Shown: in pieces, positions 19,610 to 31,930 of the stretch
Position numbering within the stretch: the first letter of the stretch is position 1
How the letters are laid out: the number at the start of each line of letters is the position of its first letter
Origin: Ignatzschineria ureiclastica
GTDB lineage: Bacteria; Pseudomonadota; Gammaproteobacteria; Cardiobacteriales; Wohlfahrtiimonadaceae
DNA: 64,000 bases
Assembly (NCBI RefSeq): GCF_003121845.1
Contig: NZ_QEWQ01000005.1
Coordinates: 1-64,000, forward strand
Reading direction: 5' to 3'
Translations under genes and position numbers: made by a program
Notes under the pieces: model-generated
What the model saw: the letters and a program-made list of their open reading frames with translations, nothing else
Databases searched by the model: none
What the model was told of the DNA's origin: nothing

Positions 19610-21529
19610 ATGCCCGTTATTACATTGCCTGATGGTAGTAAAAGAGAGTACCAAGGCGCCGTTACAGGATTTGATATTGTCAATGATATTGGTCCAGGTC
19701 TTGCAAAGGCTGCTGTAGGAATTGTTGTCGATGGAGAAGATAAGGATCTTAGCTATACGATTACAGAAGATGTAGACTTTAAAGTATTAACGGTAAAGGA
19801 TACGGCAGGATTAGATATTGCAAGGCATACCCTTGCAGCGCAAGTGCTTGCCCGTGCAGTGAAAGAGCTCTATCCTGATGCGAAATTGGCCATCGGACCG
19901 ACTATTGAAAATGGATTTTATTATGATGTGGATTTTGTAGAACCGATTACGCCAGAAGCATTACCGGCGATTGATGCCAAAATGCGTGAAATCCTCAAAG
20001 AGAATTTAGAGGTTACTCGTGAGATGTGGCCTCGGGCGAAAGCGATCGAGTATTTCCTCAATAAAGGGGAAATTTATAAAGCGGATATTATCGAACGTGC
20101 GCCGGAAGAGCAGACCGAGATCTCTCTCTATCGTCAAGGAAATAATGGGGAAGACGTCTTCATGGATCTTTGCCGTGGACCACATCTTCCAACCACTAAC
20201 AAAGCGAAGTTAGCCTTTGCATTAACGAATGTTGCCGGTGCTTATTGGCGCGGTGATTCCAATAATAAGATGTTAACCCGCATTTATGCGGTGGCTTTTG
20301 CAACAGAAAAAGAGCTTAAAGAACATCTTGAACGTGTTAAAGAGGCGGAAAAACGGGATCATCGTCGTATTGGTCGAGCACAAAATCTATTCCATCTACA
20401 AGAAGAAGCACCAGGAATGGTATTTTGGCATCCTAAAGGTTGGGCGATTTGGCAAGCGGTAGAACAATATATGCGTCGTCGCCAGAAAGAGGAAGGATAC
20501 CAAGAGATTCGTACGCCGCTTGTGATGGATCGTACGCTTTGGGAGCGCTCGGGTCACTGGGAAAACTATAAAGAGAATATGTTCACCACCTCATCGGAGA
20601 ATCGGGATTATGCGATTAAACCGATGAACTGCCCATGTCATATCGAAGTATTTAATAATGGACTTCACTCTTATCGTGATCTTCCAATGCGTTTGGCAGA
20701 GTTTGGTTCATGCCATCGTAACGAGCCATCAGGCGCGCTGCACGGTCTGATGCGCGTTCGGGGCTTTGTACAAGATGATGCTCATATTTTCTGTCGCGAA
20801 GATCAAGTGGTTTCTGAAGTAGAGCGTTTCCATCGTTTTGCGATGAGTGTTTACGATCACTTCGGTTTTAATGATGTCAGCGTTAAATTATCACTTCGTC
20901 CTGATCAAAGAGCGGGAGATGATCGTGTTTGGGATCTAGCTGAATCAGGACTTCGTTCAGCGTTAAGTAGTGCAGGCATTGAGTGGGAAGAGTTACCAGG
21001 AGAAGGTGCTTTCTATGGTCCTAAAGTGGAATATCACATTAAAGACGCAATCGGCCGTTCTTGGCAGGTAGGCACTATTCAGCTCGATTTTGTATTGCCT
21101 GAACGTTTGGATGCTGAGTTTGTGGATGAAGATAATACGCGTAAACGTCCCGTAATGCTACATCGTGCTATTTTAGGTTCATTTGAGCGTTTTATCGGTA
21201 TTTTAATTGAGCATCATGCCGGTTCGATGCCATTATGGTTAGCACCAGAACAAGTCACAATTTTAACGATTACGAGTCAGCAAACAGAGTATGCTGAACA
21301 ACTTGAAAAAAGCTTGAAAGCCCTTAATATAAGAACAAAGCTTGATATTCGTAATGAGAAGATCGGTTATAAGATTCGTGAGGCAACGATTGCACGGATT
21401 CCTTATATCTTAGTGCTTGGAAATCGTGAGATGGAAGAGGGCAAAGTTGCGGTAAGAACTCGTGAAGGGGAAGACCTTGGTGCAATGACGCTTGAGGAAT
21501 TTCTCGAACTTCTACAAAAATCATTGTAG
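19610..21529 (+). CDS. thrS: Threonine-tRNA ligase
   Basis: 639 residues from the ATG preceded by GAGG; it begins [14 protein letters not shown] like other ThrRS. A GTG four codons earlier is rejected because the Shine-Dalgarno overlaps it. The TGS domain is at about 1-62, the HxxxH second additional domain near 170-200, the class-II core with zinc ligands (NCPCH and others) at about 270-535 and the anticodon domain at about 540-639. It charges tRNA-Thr. It heads the thrS-infC-rpmI-rplT-pheST-ihfA block. Confidence 0.97.
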   Translation: MPVITLPDGSKREYQGAVTGFDIVNDIGPGLAKAAVGIVVDGEDKDLSYTITEDVDFKVLTVKDTAGLDIARHTLAAQVLARAVKELYPDAKLAIGPTIENGFYYDVDFVEPITPEALPAIDAKMREILKENLEVTREMWPRAKAIEYFLNKGEIYKADIIERAPEEQTEISLYRQGNNGEDVFMDLCRGPHLPTTNKAKLAFALTNVAGAYWRGDSNNKMLTRIYAVAFATEKELKEHLERVKEAEKRDHRRIGRAQNLFHLQEEAPGMVFWHPKGWAIWQAVEQYMRRRQKEEGYQEIRTPLVMDRTLWERSGHWENYKENMFTTSSENRDYAIKPMNCPCHIEVFNNGLHSYRDLPMRLAEFGSCHRNEPSGALHGLMRVRGFVQDDAHIFCREDQVVSEVERFHRFAMSVYDHFGFNDVSVKLSLRPDQRAGDDRVWDLAESGLRSALSSAGIEWEELPGEGAFYGPKVEYHIKDAIGRSWQVGTIQLDFVLPERLDAEFVDEDNTRKRPVMLHRAILGSFERFIGILIEHHAGSMPLWLAPEQVTILTITSQQTEYAEQLEKSLKALNIRTKLDIRNEKIGYKIREATIARIPYILVLGNREMEEGKVAVRTREGEDLGAMTLEEFLELLQKSL

Positions 21530-21735
21530 AATATTGAACTTATAAAACATTAAACGGGGATTATTCTTAGAAAAATGCCCGTAATTAATCACTTAAATAG
21601 TCGGTAACTGATATAATTTATGGGATATTTATAGATATTTTATAAAAACATTTCTATCGAATTTTATTCAGAAATGACTATTTAACCCATATTCAAAAGA
21701 TATTTTAAAGATTCATTAGCATAGGAGATAGTATT

Positions 21736-22266
21736 ATTAGCAATCAATATGAACATCGAATTAACGATAAAATTTCGGTGAAAGAAGTACGCTTGATTAC
21801 AGCTGATGGGGAACAAAAAGGAATTGTTCCACTTGATGAAGCGTTAGATTTAGCATACAATGATGGGCTTGATTTAGTGGAAATTTCTCCGACTGCCCGT
21901 CCGCCTGTATGTCGCATCATGAATTACGGTAAATTCCGTTATGAGCAACAGAAAAAGGCAGATGAAGCGAAGAAGAAACAGAAGCAAATTCAAGTAAAAG
22001 AGATCAAGTTCCGTCCTTCGACGGATCAGGGTGATTATCAGGTAAAACTACGCAACCTGATACGTTTCCTTACAGATGGTGATAAAGCCAAAGTGACGCT
22101 CAGATTTAGAGGGCGTGAAATGGCGCACCAAGATCTAGGTATGGATCTATTACTTCGGGTTGAGCAAGATTTGAAAGAGTACGGTACTGTTGAACAGCGT
22201 CCAAAAATGGAAGGGCGACAAATGGTCATGGTACTAGCACCGATCAAAACTGCGCCGAAAGATTAG
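21736..22266 (+). CDS. infC: Translation initiation factor IF-3 (ATT start)
   Basis: About 176 residues. No ATG exists in frame near the expected N-terminus. AGGAG at 21723-21727 is followed by two consecutive ATT codons (21733 and 21736), after which the frame reads [19 protein letters not shown], the usual IF-3 beginning. The first GTG (21778) would cut off the N-terminal arm. IF-3 genes classically use the rare AUU codon for self-regulation, so an ATT start is chosen; 21736 gives the better spacing of 8 nt. It binds the 30S subunit and proofreads initiation. Confidence 0.93.
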   Translation: MSNQYEHRINDKISVKEVRLITADGEQKGIVPLDEALDLAYNDGLDLVEISPTARPPVCRIMNYGKFRYEQQKKADEAKKKQKQIQVKEIKFRPSTDQGDYQVKLRNLIRFLTDGDKAKVTLRFRGREMAHQDLGMDLLLRVEQDLKEYGTVEQRPKMEGRQMVMVLAPIKTAPKD

Positions 22267-22305
22267 TCCAATTTATTAAAATGATAGAAATGCGAGTGGA
22301 TTAAA

Positions 22306-22503
22306 ATGCCAAAATTAAAAACACATAGCGGCGCAAAAAAGCGTTTCCGCAAATCAGCAAGTGGTAGTTTCAAACGCCAATGTGCGTTCCGTAGCCATAT
22401 TCTGACTAAGAAAACAACTAAGCGTAAAAGACATCTTCGTGGGGAGGCTGTGATCTCGAAAGCAGATCATAAGCAAATCGCACAATTGTTACCACACGCA
22501 TAA
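22306..22503 (+). CDS. rpmI: 50S ribosomal protein L35
   Basis: 65 residues, very basic. [14 protein letters not shown] is the family signature. It lies 39 nt after infC and 24 nt before rplT in the conserved operon. Confidence 0.97.
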   Translation: MPKLKTHSGAKKRFRKSASGSFKRQCAFRSHILTKKTTKRKRHLRGEAVISKADHKQIAQLLPHA

Positions 22504-22527
22504 GTTATTAATTAGGAGAATTATAAA

Positions 22528-22884
22528 ATGGCAAGAGTTAAACGCGGGACGACGACTAAAGCGCGTCACAAAAAAATCTTAAAAAAAGCAAAAGGTTATT
22601 ACGGTGCACGTTCACGTTCAATCCGTACAGCAACCCAAGCGGTTTATAAAGCGGGTCAATACGCTTATCGTGACCGTCGTCAACGCAAAAGAGATTTTCG
22701 TTCACTATGGATCGTTCGTATCAATGCTGCAGCGCGTGAGTTTGGTCTTTCATACAGCCGTTTCATCAATGGTCTTAAGAAAGCAGAAATTCAAATTGAC
22801 CGTAAAGTGCTAGCAGATATGGCTGTTCATGATATTAATGCATTTGGCGCATTAGCAGAACGGGCTAAATCAGCATTAGCATAA
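22528..22884 (+). CDS. rplT: 50S ribosomal protein L20
   Basis: 118 residues, MARVKRG start, basic N-terminal arm and conserved [10 protein letters not shown]. Clear AGGAG eight to nine bases upstream. L20 binds 23S rRNA early in assembly and in relatives represses its own operon; no specific operator was identified here. Confidence 0.97.
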   Translation: MARVKRGTTTKARHKKILKKAKGYYGARSRSIRTATQAVYKAGQYAYRDRRQRKRDFRSLWIVRINAAAREFGLSYSRFINGLKKAEIQIDRKVLADMAVHDINAFGALAERAKSALA

Positions 22885-22914
22885 ATCTCTCTTAGTTAAT
22901 ATAAGAGTTTGAAC

Positions 22915-22957
22915 AAAAAGGAAAAGCAGCACTTTGATTGCTCTTTTCCTTTTTTTA
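22915..22957 (+). terminator. Terminator/attenuator between rplT and pheS
   Basis: AAAAGGAAAAGCA pairs with TGCTCTTTTCCTTTT (one mismatch), followed by T-rich sequence. No Phe-rich leader peptide was found before it, so it is probably a simple partial terminator between the r-protein and pheST parts of the operon. Confidence 0.75.
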
Positions 22958-22977
22958 TTGTAATTACAGATATGTAG

Positions 22978-24003
<1,026 letters not shown>

Positions 24004-24021
24004 TAGGATTGGTAAAAAGAT

Positions 24022-26406
24022 ATGAAAATTTCAGTTTCTTGGTTAAAAGAGTGGATTCAAGAGATTCCTGCAGATCTTGCTAATCGTTTAACGATGGCGG
24101 GATTAGAAGTAGAAGGTGTAGAATTAGCAGCACCGGCATTTAGTGGGGTTGTGATCGGTGAAGTCGTCGCTTTAGAGCAACATCCTGATGCAGATCGCCT
24201 TCGGGTGGCACAGGTCAATGTTGGACAAGAGGCACCGATACAGATCGTTTGTGGTGCACCCAATGTTGCTGTCGGTATTAAAGTCCCCACTGCCTTAGTG
24301 GGTGCTGTTTTGCCGGGTGATTTTAAGATTAAAGATGCCAAATTACGAGGTGTTGCTTCTTCTGGAATGCTCTGCTCTGCAAAAGAGTTAGGATTAAATG
24401 AAGATGCTTCAGGGTTAATGATTTTAGATTCATCATTAACGGTCGGCGCTGATTTCCGAGAAGTCTTACACTTAGATGATGAGATCGTTGAAATCGATTT
24501 AACGCCCAATCGTGGAGATTGTTTAAGTATTTTAGGGGTTGCAAGAGATTTAGCGGCAATGACCGGACAATCTGTGCGCGCCTTTGAAGAAGCGCCTTTA
24601 ACGGTAGAGAGCACTTTTAGTAAGCAGGTTGTAGTGGATAACCCTACAGATTGCCCTAAATATTTAGGTTGTGTGATTGAGAATGTCAATCCTAAAGCCC
24701 CTTCACCTTTATGGATGCAAGAGCGTTTACGCCGTAGTGGTATTCGTCCTCATGGTATCTTGGTAGATGTCACCAATTATGTACTATTAGAAGTAGGTCA
24801 ACCGTTACATGCGTTCGATATTGCCAAAATTGAGGGAGATCTTCATGTACGTCGGGCTCGTCAAGGCGAGGCTTTAACACTCATTAATGAAGATAAAGTG
24901 ACGCTTCGAGAAGATACCCTTGTGATCGCTGATGAGAAGAAAGTGCTTGCTATGGCAGGGATTATGGGGGGCTTAGAGAGTGGTTGTGATGATACAACAA
25001 CGACTATTTTCTTAGAAGCCGCTTGGTTTAATCCGCTTACTATTGCGGGGCGCGCGCGTAATTATGGTCTACATACTGATTCTTCGCACCGTTTTGAACG
25101 AGGTGTTGATTTCGCTTTAGCAGAAAAAGCATTAGCTTATGCGGCAAGTCTCATTCGTGAATATGCGGGGGGAAAAGCAGGGCCAGTGACTCGTATTGTA
25201 AGTGAAGATTTGCTACCAAAGCGTCTACCGATTAAAGTAAGATTTTGTAAAATAAATCAAATAATTGGACAAAAATTTACAAACTATGATATAAATACAT
25301 TGCTAAGTCGTGTTGGAAATGTGACAGAAGTTCACAATGATTACCTTATCATTGAGCCACCTAGTTATCGTTTTGATTTACAAATAGAAGAAGATTTTAT
25401 TGAAGAAGTCGCGCGGTTAAATGGGTATGATGAAGTTCCTGTTTCATTTGAGATGCTATCACAAGTTGTGATGAATCCTGTGCCTGAATCAAAGGTCAAA
25501 TTAGCGGATTTCAAACAGATTTTAGTGGATCGTGGTTTTTATGAAGTGATTGAGATGAGCTTTACAAGTCCTACTTGGCAAGCGATTTTAGATCCGGGTA
25601 GAGATGCGATCGCACTCAAAAACCCGATCTCTAATGATCTTTCTGTGATGAGAACAACGCTATTACCGGGTGTTTTAGGGGCGATGGATCATAACTTGAA
25701 ACGGCAACAGACACGATTAAGATTTTTTGAGTCAGGCCGTACTTATAATGGGACATTAGAGAATCCTGTACAGGTATTGCATATTGCCGGTGCTATTTGT
25801 GGTACCGCAGCACCTTTACAGTGGGGCGTTGATGCTCGAGCGGCTGACTTTTTTGATTTGAAGGGGGATGTAGAAGCACTCTTAAAGCGGACAGGCAGAA
25901 AAGATTTCTGTTTTGTACCATCAGAGCGTGAAATTTTACATCCAGGACAGAGGGCAGATATCAAGTTAGAAAGTGGTGAAACAGTCGGCTATTTAGGAAA
26001 ATTACATCCATCTGTGGTGAAAGCTTTAGATCTGAATCGAGATATCTTCGTCTTTGAACTTAATTATGATCTTCTCAGTCAATCTGAAACACCTAAGTTC
26101 CAAGCGCTCTCTCGATTCCCTGTGTCAAAACGAGATCTAGCGCTCGTTGTACCAGCGTCAGTGACGACGCAGCAGATCGTAGATGTAATGCAAGGCGAAA
26201 CAACGCCTCGTAAATATCTTGTTTCCGTTAACTTATTTGATATCTATGCACCGAAGAACCATCAAGATGAAAAGGCCTCAAAAAATATGGCATTTAGTCT
26301 TACTTTCCAAAATCGTGAGGAAAACCTCAAAGATGTGGAAATTGATCAGGTGGTAGCGGAGATATTAAGCGATCTTACGCAATTAGGTGTCACGCTACGA
26401 CAATAA
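24022..26406 (+). CDS. pheT: Phenylalanine-tRNA ligase beta subunit
   Basis: 794 residues. tRNA-binding (EMAP-like) domain at about 40-150, B3/B4 editing region at about 210-390, B5 domain at about 400-475 and a ferredoxin-like anticodon-binding domain at about 700-794. The stretch coding residues ~405-430 (25232-25310) is strikingly AT-rich, with three ATA codons close together, unlike the rest of the gene. The reading frame is intact. Followed by ihfA. Confidence 0.97.
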   Translation: MKISVSWLKEWIQEIPADLANRLTMAGLEVEGVELAAPAFSGVVIGEVVALEQHPDADRLRVAQVNVGQEAPIQIVCGAPNVAVGIKVPTALVGAVLPGDFKIKDAKLRGVASSGMLCSAKELGLNEDASGLMILDSSLTVGADFREVLHLDDEIVEIDLTPNRGDCLSILGVARDLAAMTGQSVRAFEEAPLTVESTFSKQVVVDNPTDCPKYLGCVIENVNPKAPSPLWMQERLRRSGIRPHGILVDVTNYVLLEVGQPLHAFDIAKIEGDLHVRRARQGEALTLINEDKVTLREDTLVIADEKKVLAMAGIMGGLESGCDDTTTTIFLEAAWFNPLTIAGRARNYGLHTDSSHRFERGVDFALAEKALAYAASLIREYAGGKAGPVTRIVSEDLLPKRLPIKVRFCKINQIIGQKFTNYDINTLLSRVGNVTEVHNDYLIIEPPSYRFDLQIEEDFIEEVARLNGYDEVPVSFEMLSQVVMNPVPESKVKLADFKQILVDRGFYEVIEMSFTSPTWQAILDPGRDAIALKNPISNDLSVMRTTLLPGVLGAMDHNLKRQQTRLRFFESGRTYNGTLENPVQVLHIAGAICGTAAPLQWGVDARAADFFDLKGDVEALLKRTGRKDFCFVPSEREILHPGQRADIKLESGETVGYLGKLHPSVVKALDLNRDIFVFELNYDLLSQSETPKFQALSRFPVSKRDLALVVPASVTTQQIVDVMQGETTPRKYLVSVNLFDIYAPKNHQDEKASKNMAFSLTFQNREENLKDVEIDQVVAEILSDLTQLGVTLRQ

Positions 26407-26449
26407 TTCGATGTTTGATACAAATAAGTTATATGTAAAGGAGTTATAT

Positions 26450-26755
26450 ATGTCTACTTTAACGAAAGCTGCGATTACGGAAAACCTCTATCACAGCACT
26501 AATATCTCTCGGGAAGATACAAAGCAATTTGTAGAAGATTTCTTCGGGGAAATTAGTGATGCGTTAGCTTCAGGCCGTGCCGTTAAGCTCTCTGGTTTTG
26601 GTAGTTTTGAGTTACGTGATAAATCAGAGCGTCCAGGAAGAAACCCTAAAACAGGGGAAGAGATTCCAATCAGCGCACGCCGTGTTGTGACATTCCGTAT
26701 TGGTCAGAATTTACGTTTAAGTATGAATGAATTAAGCCAAAAAGCAGAGCGCTAA
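26450..26755 (+). CDS. ihfA: Integration host factor alpha subunit
   Basis: 101 residues from the ATG preceded by AAGGAG at 7 nt; a longer open frame overlaps pheT and is rejected. HU/IHF fold with the beta-arm motif [20 protein letters not shown] near 62-81 and a conserved Pro for DNA intercalation. Heterodimer with IhfB that bends DNA. Position after pheT is the usual one. Confidence 0.95.
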   Translation: MSTLTKAAITENLYHSTNISREDTKQFVEDFFGEISDALASGRAVKLSGFGSFELRDKSERPGRNPKTGEEIPISARRVVTFRIGQNLRLSMNELSQKAER

Positions 26756-26855
26756 TCATTGCGTTTTGAGTCTGAAGATTATGATCCTAAGACGATGATT
26801 TTAAGATTATGATCTAAGATGATAATTAAATGATTCACTGCTTGAGGATTATCAA

Positions 26856-26969
26856 TATAATTCTTTCACAATAGACGAAAGTCCGGTCTACTCAGAGATG
26901 AGATCTTCCAAAACTTCTCATTTTTGAGATCAATCAAAAGCCCTGCAGAATAAAATGCAGGGCTTTTTG
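26856..26969 (+). ncRNA. Possible small RNA between ihfA and murJ (speculative)
   Basis: A TATAAT at 26856-26861 precedes about 100 nt with a small AGAC/GTCT hairpin, and a strong terminator (AAAGCCCTGCA / TGCAGGGCTTTTT) at 26936-26969. ihfA ends 100 nt upstream of the TATAAT. The -35 is poor. It may simply be the ihfA terminator region; no RNA family was recognised. Confidence 0.25.
26936..26969 (+). terminator. Strong terminator downstream of ihfA
   Basis: A perfect 11-bp stem AAAGCCCTGCA / TGCAGGGCTTT with an AT-rich loop and TTTT. It ends the thrS-ihfA block. Confidence 0.92.
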
Positions 26970-27033
26970 TATCTTCGATCAAGATCGGCGTATAATCAAG
27001 CACAGTTTTCTTAACATCTATCGTCTGAAGATC

Positions 27034-27209
27034 TATGGTCAATTTGGTGTAAGAAAATGGTTTTTAAGTAGCTCATATTGGATTTTAAAAGAACTTAGAT
27101 TCAAGAATGAAGTGCAACACTTGCAAGATGCCGGATAGAACGGTTTCCTTACTTCTTGAAATCGATGCGCCGGCATTTAAATAAGCGTATTTTGAACCAA
27201 TATTACTAT
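27034..27209 (-). repeat. TATAG inverted-repeat element, copy 2
   Basis: 176 bp, minus orientation. The right end TATGGTCAATTTGG and left end (minus reading) AATATTGGTTCAAAATA are imperfect inverted repeats. The core has CTTGCAAG and the ATGCCGG / CCGGCAT internal inverted repeat. It lies 45 bp before the murJ start codon, between the ihfA terminator and murJ, so the murJ promoter must lie in it, in the short gap, or upstream. Confidence 0.88.
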
Positions 27210-27254
27210 TTTTCACCAAGATCTATCTCATATGAGTCACTATCGGGGAATTTT

Positions 27255-28814
27255 ATGAAATCATCGCTCTTTCGTTCGCTCTTTACTGTGAGTGGTTTTA
27301 CCTTTCTCTCACGGGTAATGGGACTATTGCGTGATATCGTGTTTGCAAGCTTCTTCGGTGCAACTGCTGCAATGGATGCATTTAGTGTTGCTTTTAGAAT
27401 CCCGAATCTCTTTCGCCGATTTTTTGGAGAGGGGGCGTTTAATCAAGCCTTTGTGCCTGTGTTTAGTGAGTACCGCTTAGAGAGAAGTTTTGATGAACTG
27501 CGACGGTTTTTAGCGGAAGTTAGTGGTACGCTGGGTGTTATTTTACTCGCTATTACTGCATTAGGGCTATTTTTCTCATCAGAAATGGTTCTTCTCTTTG
27601 CTTCAGGATTTCGAGATAATCCCGAGAAATTCTATCTTACAGAATCGCTCTTACATTTGATGCTTCCTTATCTCTTTTTTATCTGTATGACGGCGATGTA
27701 TAGTAGTGTACTCAATGCCTTACATCAATTTGCTATTCCCGCCGCAACGCCGATTCTACTTAATCTTTTTCTTATTGCCGGCGCAATGATCAGTAGCCTC
27801 TGGGCTGAACCGATTATGGCTCTTGGCTATGCGGTATTTATTGCGGGTATTGTGCAGTTATTGACCTTACTCTTTGCTGTCAAAAAGGCAGGGCTTCTTA
27901 GTCAGCCGACAATTCGATTCTCATCGCCGGGGGTCAAAAAGGTGATGTGGTTAATGGTTCCAGCCTTGATTGGTTCTTCGAGTAGTCAGATTAATATTTT
28001 GATTAATACTCAATTAGCCTCACGTTTAGAAACAGGTAGTATTACTTGGCTCTATTATTCAGATCGTTTAGTCGAATTTGCGATTGGTACTTTTGCAGTG
28101 GCCTTAGGGACGGTTATTTTGCCAAAACTCTCGGAGTTACATACCCAAAAAGATTGGGTTAATTTGGGCAAAACGATTGATTGGGGGGTAGAGTTATCGC
28201 TTATTATCGGTATCCCTGCAATGTTAGGATTGGTCTTCTTGGCAGAACCTTTATTAGCGATCCTCTTTATGCGAGGAGAATTTACGGCAACAGATGTTGT
28301 AATGGCGGGCAGAAGTCTGATGACTTATGCCTTGAGTATTCCGGCATTCTTTATTATTCGCATTTTGGCGCCGGTCTATTTTTCTCGGCAAAATACGAAA
28401 ACCCCGATGTATTTTAGTCTGATTGCCATTGGCACTAATATCTTATTGCAACTTATTTTGGTACGCTATTATCAACACGCAGGGCTAGCGCTCTCATCCT
28501 CGATTGCCGCTTGGGTGAATGCGTTACTACTTGCCGGTGGATTGATTGTGATGAAAGTGCATTACTTTAAAGATCTCTTAACTCGTAAAATGCTTGCGCT
28601 ACTGCCGGCCAATGGGCTTCTTATTGTGGCGCTAATAGGGGTTAATCATTACCAATCATTTTGGTTTACAGCCTCTATCTGGCTCAAATTACCGCTGATG
28701 ATCGGCGTTATTCTTCTGATTATTATACTCTATTTTGCCGTATTACATTTTGCCGGCTTTAAGCTTGCCCGATTAAAAGGGCCATTAGGCAATATTCAAT
28801 CGGTGCAAGAATAG
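27255..28814 (+). CDS. murJ: Lipid II flippase MurJ
   Basis: 519 residues, about 14 membrane segments, MOP/MATE superfamily. It begins MKSSLFRSLFTVSGFTFLSRVMGLLRD, the usual MurJ N-terminus; the frame open 33 codons further upstream runs into a repeat and is rejected. FRIPNLFRRFFGEGAFNQAFVPV near 45-67 carries conserved Arg residues. It flips lipid II across the inner membrane for peptidoglycan synthesis. The Shine-Dalgarno is GGGGAA. Confidence 0.95.
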   Translation: MKSSLFRSLFTVSGFTFLSRVMGLLRDIVFASFFGATAAMDAFSVAFRIPNLFRRFFGEGAFNQAFVPVFSEYRLERSFDELRRFLAEVSGTLGVILLAITALGLFFSSEMVLLFASGFRDNPEKFYLTESLLHLMLPYLFFICMTAMYSSVLNALHQFAIPAATPILLNLFLIAGAMISSLWAEPIMALGYAVFIAGIVQLLTLLFAVKKAGLLSQPTIRFSSPGVKKVMWLMVPALIGSSSSQINILINTQLASRLETGSITWLYYSDRLVEFAIGTFAVALGTVILPKLSELHTQKDWVNLGKTIDWGVELSLIIGIPAMLGLVFLAEPLLAILFMRGEFTATDVVMAGRSLMTYALSIPAFFIIRILAPVYFSRQNTKTPMYFSLIAIGTNILLQLILVRYYQHAGLALSSSIAAWVNALLLAGGLIVMKVHYFKDLLTRKMLALLPANGLLIVALIGVNHYQSFWFTASIWLKLPLMIGVILLIIILYFAVLHFAGFKLARLKGPLGNIQSVQE

Positions 28815-28865
28815 AGTATCGTGGGCGCAAGGTGTTTGATAAGAGGTTTGCAAATTATTTTGAAA

Positions 28866-29789
28866 TCATTTTACAATTTTGGAAGCTCTCTTATTGCGCT
28901 GAAATCGGTAAATCTCACTGCCGATATAGAGGAAGACTGCGCCCCACACAATAGCAAAACCGATAAATCTTGAGAGTGAGAACGCTTCTTCAAAGATCCA
29001 AATGCCGGAGATAAATTGTAGAGTCGGAGAGGCATATTGCAAAATGCCGACAATGGAGAGCGGAATATATTTCGCCCCTTTAGCAAAGAGGAGTAGGGGA
29101 ATTGTCGTCGCCGCACCGGAGAAGATTAAGACAAAGAGTGGTAGACTCTCTAACTCTAGAAATACAAGTGTATTTTGCTGATACATCATTGTTAGATAGA
29201 TGATTGTGAATGGGCTCATAAAGAGCGTCTCGAGAAAGAGCCCCGGCAATGGCGGGAGCGAGGCGATCTTTTTAATCGCGCCATAAAAGGCAAAAGAGAA
29301 CGCAAGTAGAAGTGCGATAAAGGGGAATGTTCCGCCTAAAATGGCAAGCCATAAAACACCTATTCCGGCAACTGCAATGGCGATATATTGCATTGAGGTG
29401 AGTGTTTCTTTAAAGAGTAATCGTCCTAAGAAGATGCTCACTAACGGATTGATGTAGTAGCCTAAACTTGCTTCAAGTACCTGTTTGCTACTAATGGCAT
29501 AGAGATAGATTGACCAATTGAGAAAGAGAAAAAATGAGGAACCAATAAAGGTAAGCAGAATTTTACGATTGCGAAAAGCATCCGCAAGCAGTAGCCGATC
29601 CTCTCTACGAAACAGCAGTAAAATCGCGATAAAGAGCAGTGCCCACCCAATACGTTGAGCCATTAATTGAAGTGGATCAAGTCCCGCTAAGGGAAACCAA
29701 TAAATAGGAAAGAATCCCCAAATAATATAGCAAGTAAGGGTAAGGAGAATTCCTTTTTTATAGTTTTCGGGCGACAGATTAGCATTCAT
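28866..29789 (-). CDS. rarD: EamA-family transporter RarD
   Basis: 307 residues, about ten membrane segments. KGILLTLTCYIIWGFFPIYW at the N-terminus and GYYINPLVSIFLGRLLFKE near 110-128 match the RarD branch of the drug/metabolite transporter superfamily. The substrate is not established. It converges on murJ with 51 nt between stops and no clear terminator. Confidence 0.9.
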   Translation of the reverse strand: MNANLSPENYKKGILLTLTCYIIWGFFPIYWFPLAGLDPLQLMAQRIGWALLFIAILLLFRREDRLLLADAFRNRKILLTFIGSSFFLFLNWSIYLYAISSKQVLEASLGYYINPLVSIFLGRLLFKETLTSMQYIAIAVAGIGVLWLAILGGTFPFIALLLAFSFAFYGAIKKIASLPPLPGLFLETLFMSPFTIIYLTMMYQQNTLVFLELESLPLFVLIFSGAATTIPLLLFAKGAKYIPLSIVGILQYASPTLQFISGIWIFEEAFSLSRFIGFAIVWGAVFLYIGSEIYRFQRNKRASKIVK

Positions 29790-30117
29790 AGCGAGCTCAC
29801 GATAGAGATGATTAAGGATGAGATAAAGGACATCAGATAGAGATCTTGAGATATTCGTTAGTGTAGCAGGATTTCATTCGGGAACGTGATTTCTCTTTTA
29901 TTTCAATATTTGGACGATATCATCATTACAATGATCCGTGTCATAAAGATCATCATAAGAATCTTCGTAAGGGTCAGCGAATTTTTTCTGATTCGGGTAA
30001 AATAGGGTACAAATCAAATCGAGATGATTAAATCAATCTCACTAGATATCACGGCAACAGTATGGTGTGGTGAATGTGCTACATCTGCGTAATAATCAAT
30101 AAATGTATAATCAATGA

Positions 30118-30993
<876 letters not shown>

Positions 30994-31140
30994 GTTTAAC
31001 TGTCATCAATAAGGGAAGAGGCTAGATGTATAGGGGATATATAGGAGATATTATTATATAAATGTAAGAAAATATATTTATGTAAATTTATATCTGTTTA
31101 TAATTATTTATAACTAATATTTTGATGCTATACTATCGAT

Positions 31141-31244
31141 GATGACTTGGAAATCATAATGATGTATCGCATTAAACATTTGAGATACGAAAAATATTCC
31201 AAATCCGAATAGGAAACGATCCTGTCATCAGGGTCGTTTTTTTT
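31141..31244 (+). ncRNA. Candidate small RNA downstream of kdsA
   Basis: An extended -10 (TGC-TATACT, -10 at 31129-31134) precedes about 100 nt without an open frame. The segment contains a GTATC/GATAC hairpin and ends in a perfect terminator, AACGATCCTG / CAGGGTCGTT plus T8 (31214-31244). The promoter and terminator spacing fit a stand-alone small RNA. The alternative is a leader with an attenuator for the gene starting at 31271. No known family recognised. Confidence 0.4.
31214..31244 (+). terminator. Intrinsic terminator upstream of 31271 gene
   Basis: A perfect 10-bp stem AACGATCCTG / CAGGGTCGTT, TCAT loop, eight Ts. Confidence 0.9.
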
Positions 31245-31270
31245 GATTGTCTAAAAAGAGAGGCATAAAA

Positions 31271-31786
31271 ATGGAAGAGAAAGTCTATACTATTTCTAGT
31301 AAAGCCAAAACGAATTTAATCTTAATGATTGTGTTTGCAGTCGTGGCCATTGTTGTGATTGAACAATTATTAGTAGGACGTGTGCCGGTATTGCTCTTTG
31401 TGCTACTCGGTATCTTTTTCTATATCACTTCTGTGTCAACGACCACTTTAAAAAGCGATCGCTTAGTCGTGAAGCCGATACTTGGTCGCGCTCGGGAATT
31501 TACCTTTCACGATGGCACTTTTGCGATTGATAAACAGCAGGGCGTTTCGGCAATGGTGATGCTCTTTAAGAAAGAAGCAGAATGCCTAACCTATAGTCCG
31601 ATTGGTCAAGATCCGGTAATGGCGATGAACGGTTTATATGATATTGCCGTTATTGAATCGATCTATAAGGATATTAAAGCCCGTCAAGATGAGATCGGAA
31701 GAGCGATTGAAGCGGAAGCTGATCAGGTCGAAGATTCTACGGCAGAGGAAAAGGCTGAGGACTCCCACTCTATCGATAATAACTAG
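31271..31786 (+). CDS. Membrane protein of unknown function, two membrane segments
   Basis: 171 residues starting MEEKVYTISSK; the frame extends 8 codons to a TTG but GAGAGG favours this ATG. Two adjacent hydrophobic segments cover about 13-55. The following ~70 residues (TTTLKSDRLVVKPILGR...) resemble the beta-strand pattern of bacterial PH-like domains. The C-terminal ~40 residues are very acidic. I do not recognise a named family. It lies just after a terminator and is monocistronic. Confidence 0.7.
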   Translation: MEEKVYTISSKAKTNLILMIVFAVVAIVVIEQLLVGRVPVLLFVLLGIFFYITSVSTTTLKSDRLVVKPILGRAREFTFHDGTFAIDKQQGVSAMVMLFKKEAECLTYSPIGQDPVMAMNGLYDIAVIESIYKDIKARQDEIGRAIEAEADQVEDSTAEEKAEDSHSIDNN

Positions 31787-31825
31787 CTATTACGGCATCT
31801 ATTAAATGCCTATTAAATATCTATT

Positions 31826-31864
31826 AAAAACCCCAAAATATCATAATGATACTTTGGGGTTGTT
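31826..31864. terminator. Bidirectional terminator
   Basis: AAAACCCCAAA...TTTGGGGTT with A/T runs on both sides, between the convergent 31271 gene and the M24 peptidase. Confidence 0.85.
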
Positions 31865-31930
31865 TATGGATACTAGGTCTAAAATTGATCTAATACGTTC
31901 AAGTAGTAATATGATTATCTGCTGAATCTA

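Noticed and set aside
27156-27254. N-terminal extension of murJ
   Set aside because: It starts inside a repeat element and does not match the MurJ N-terminus; ATG 27255 does.
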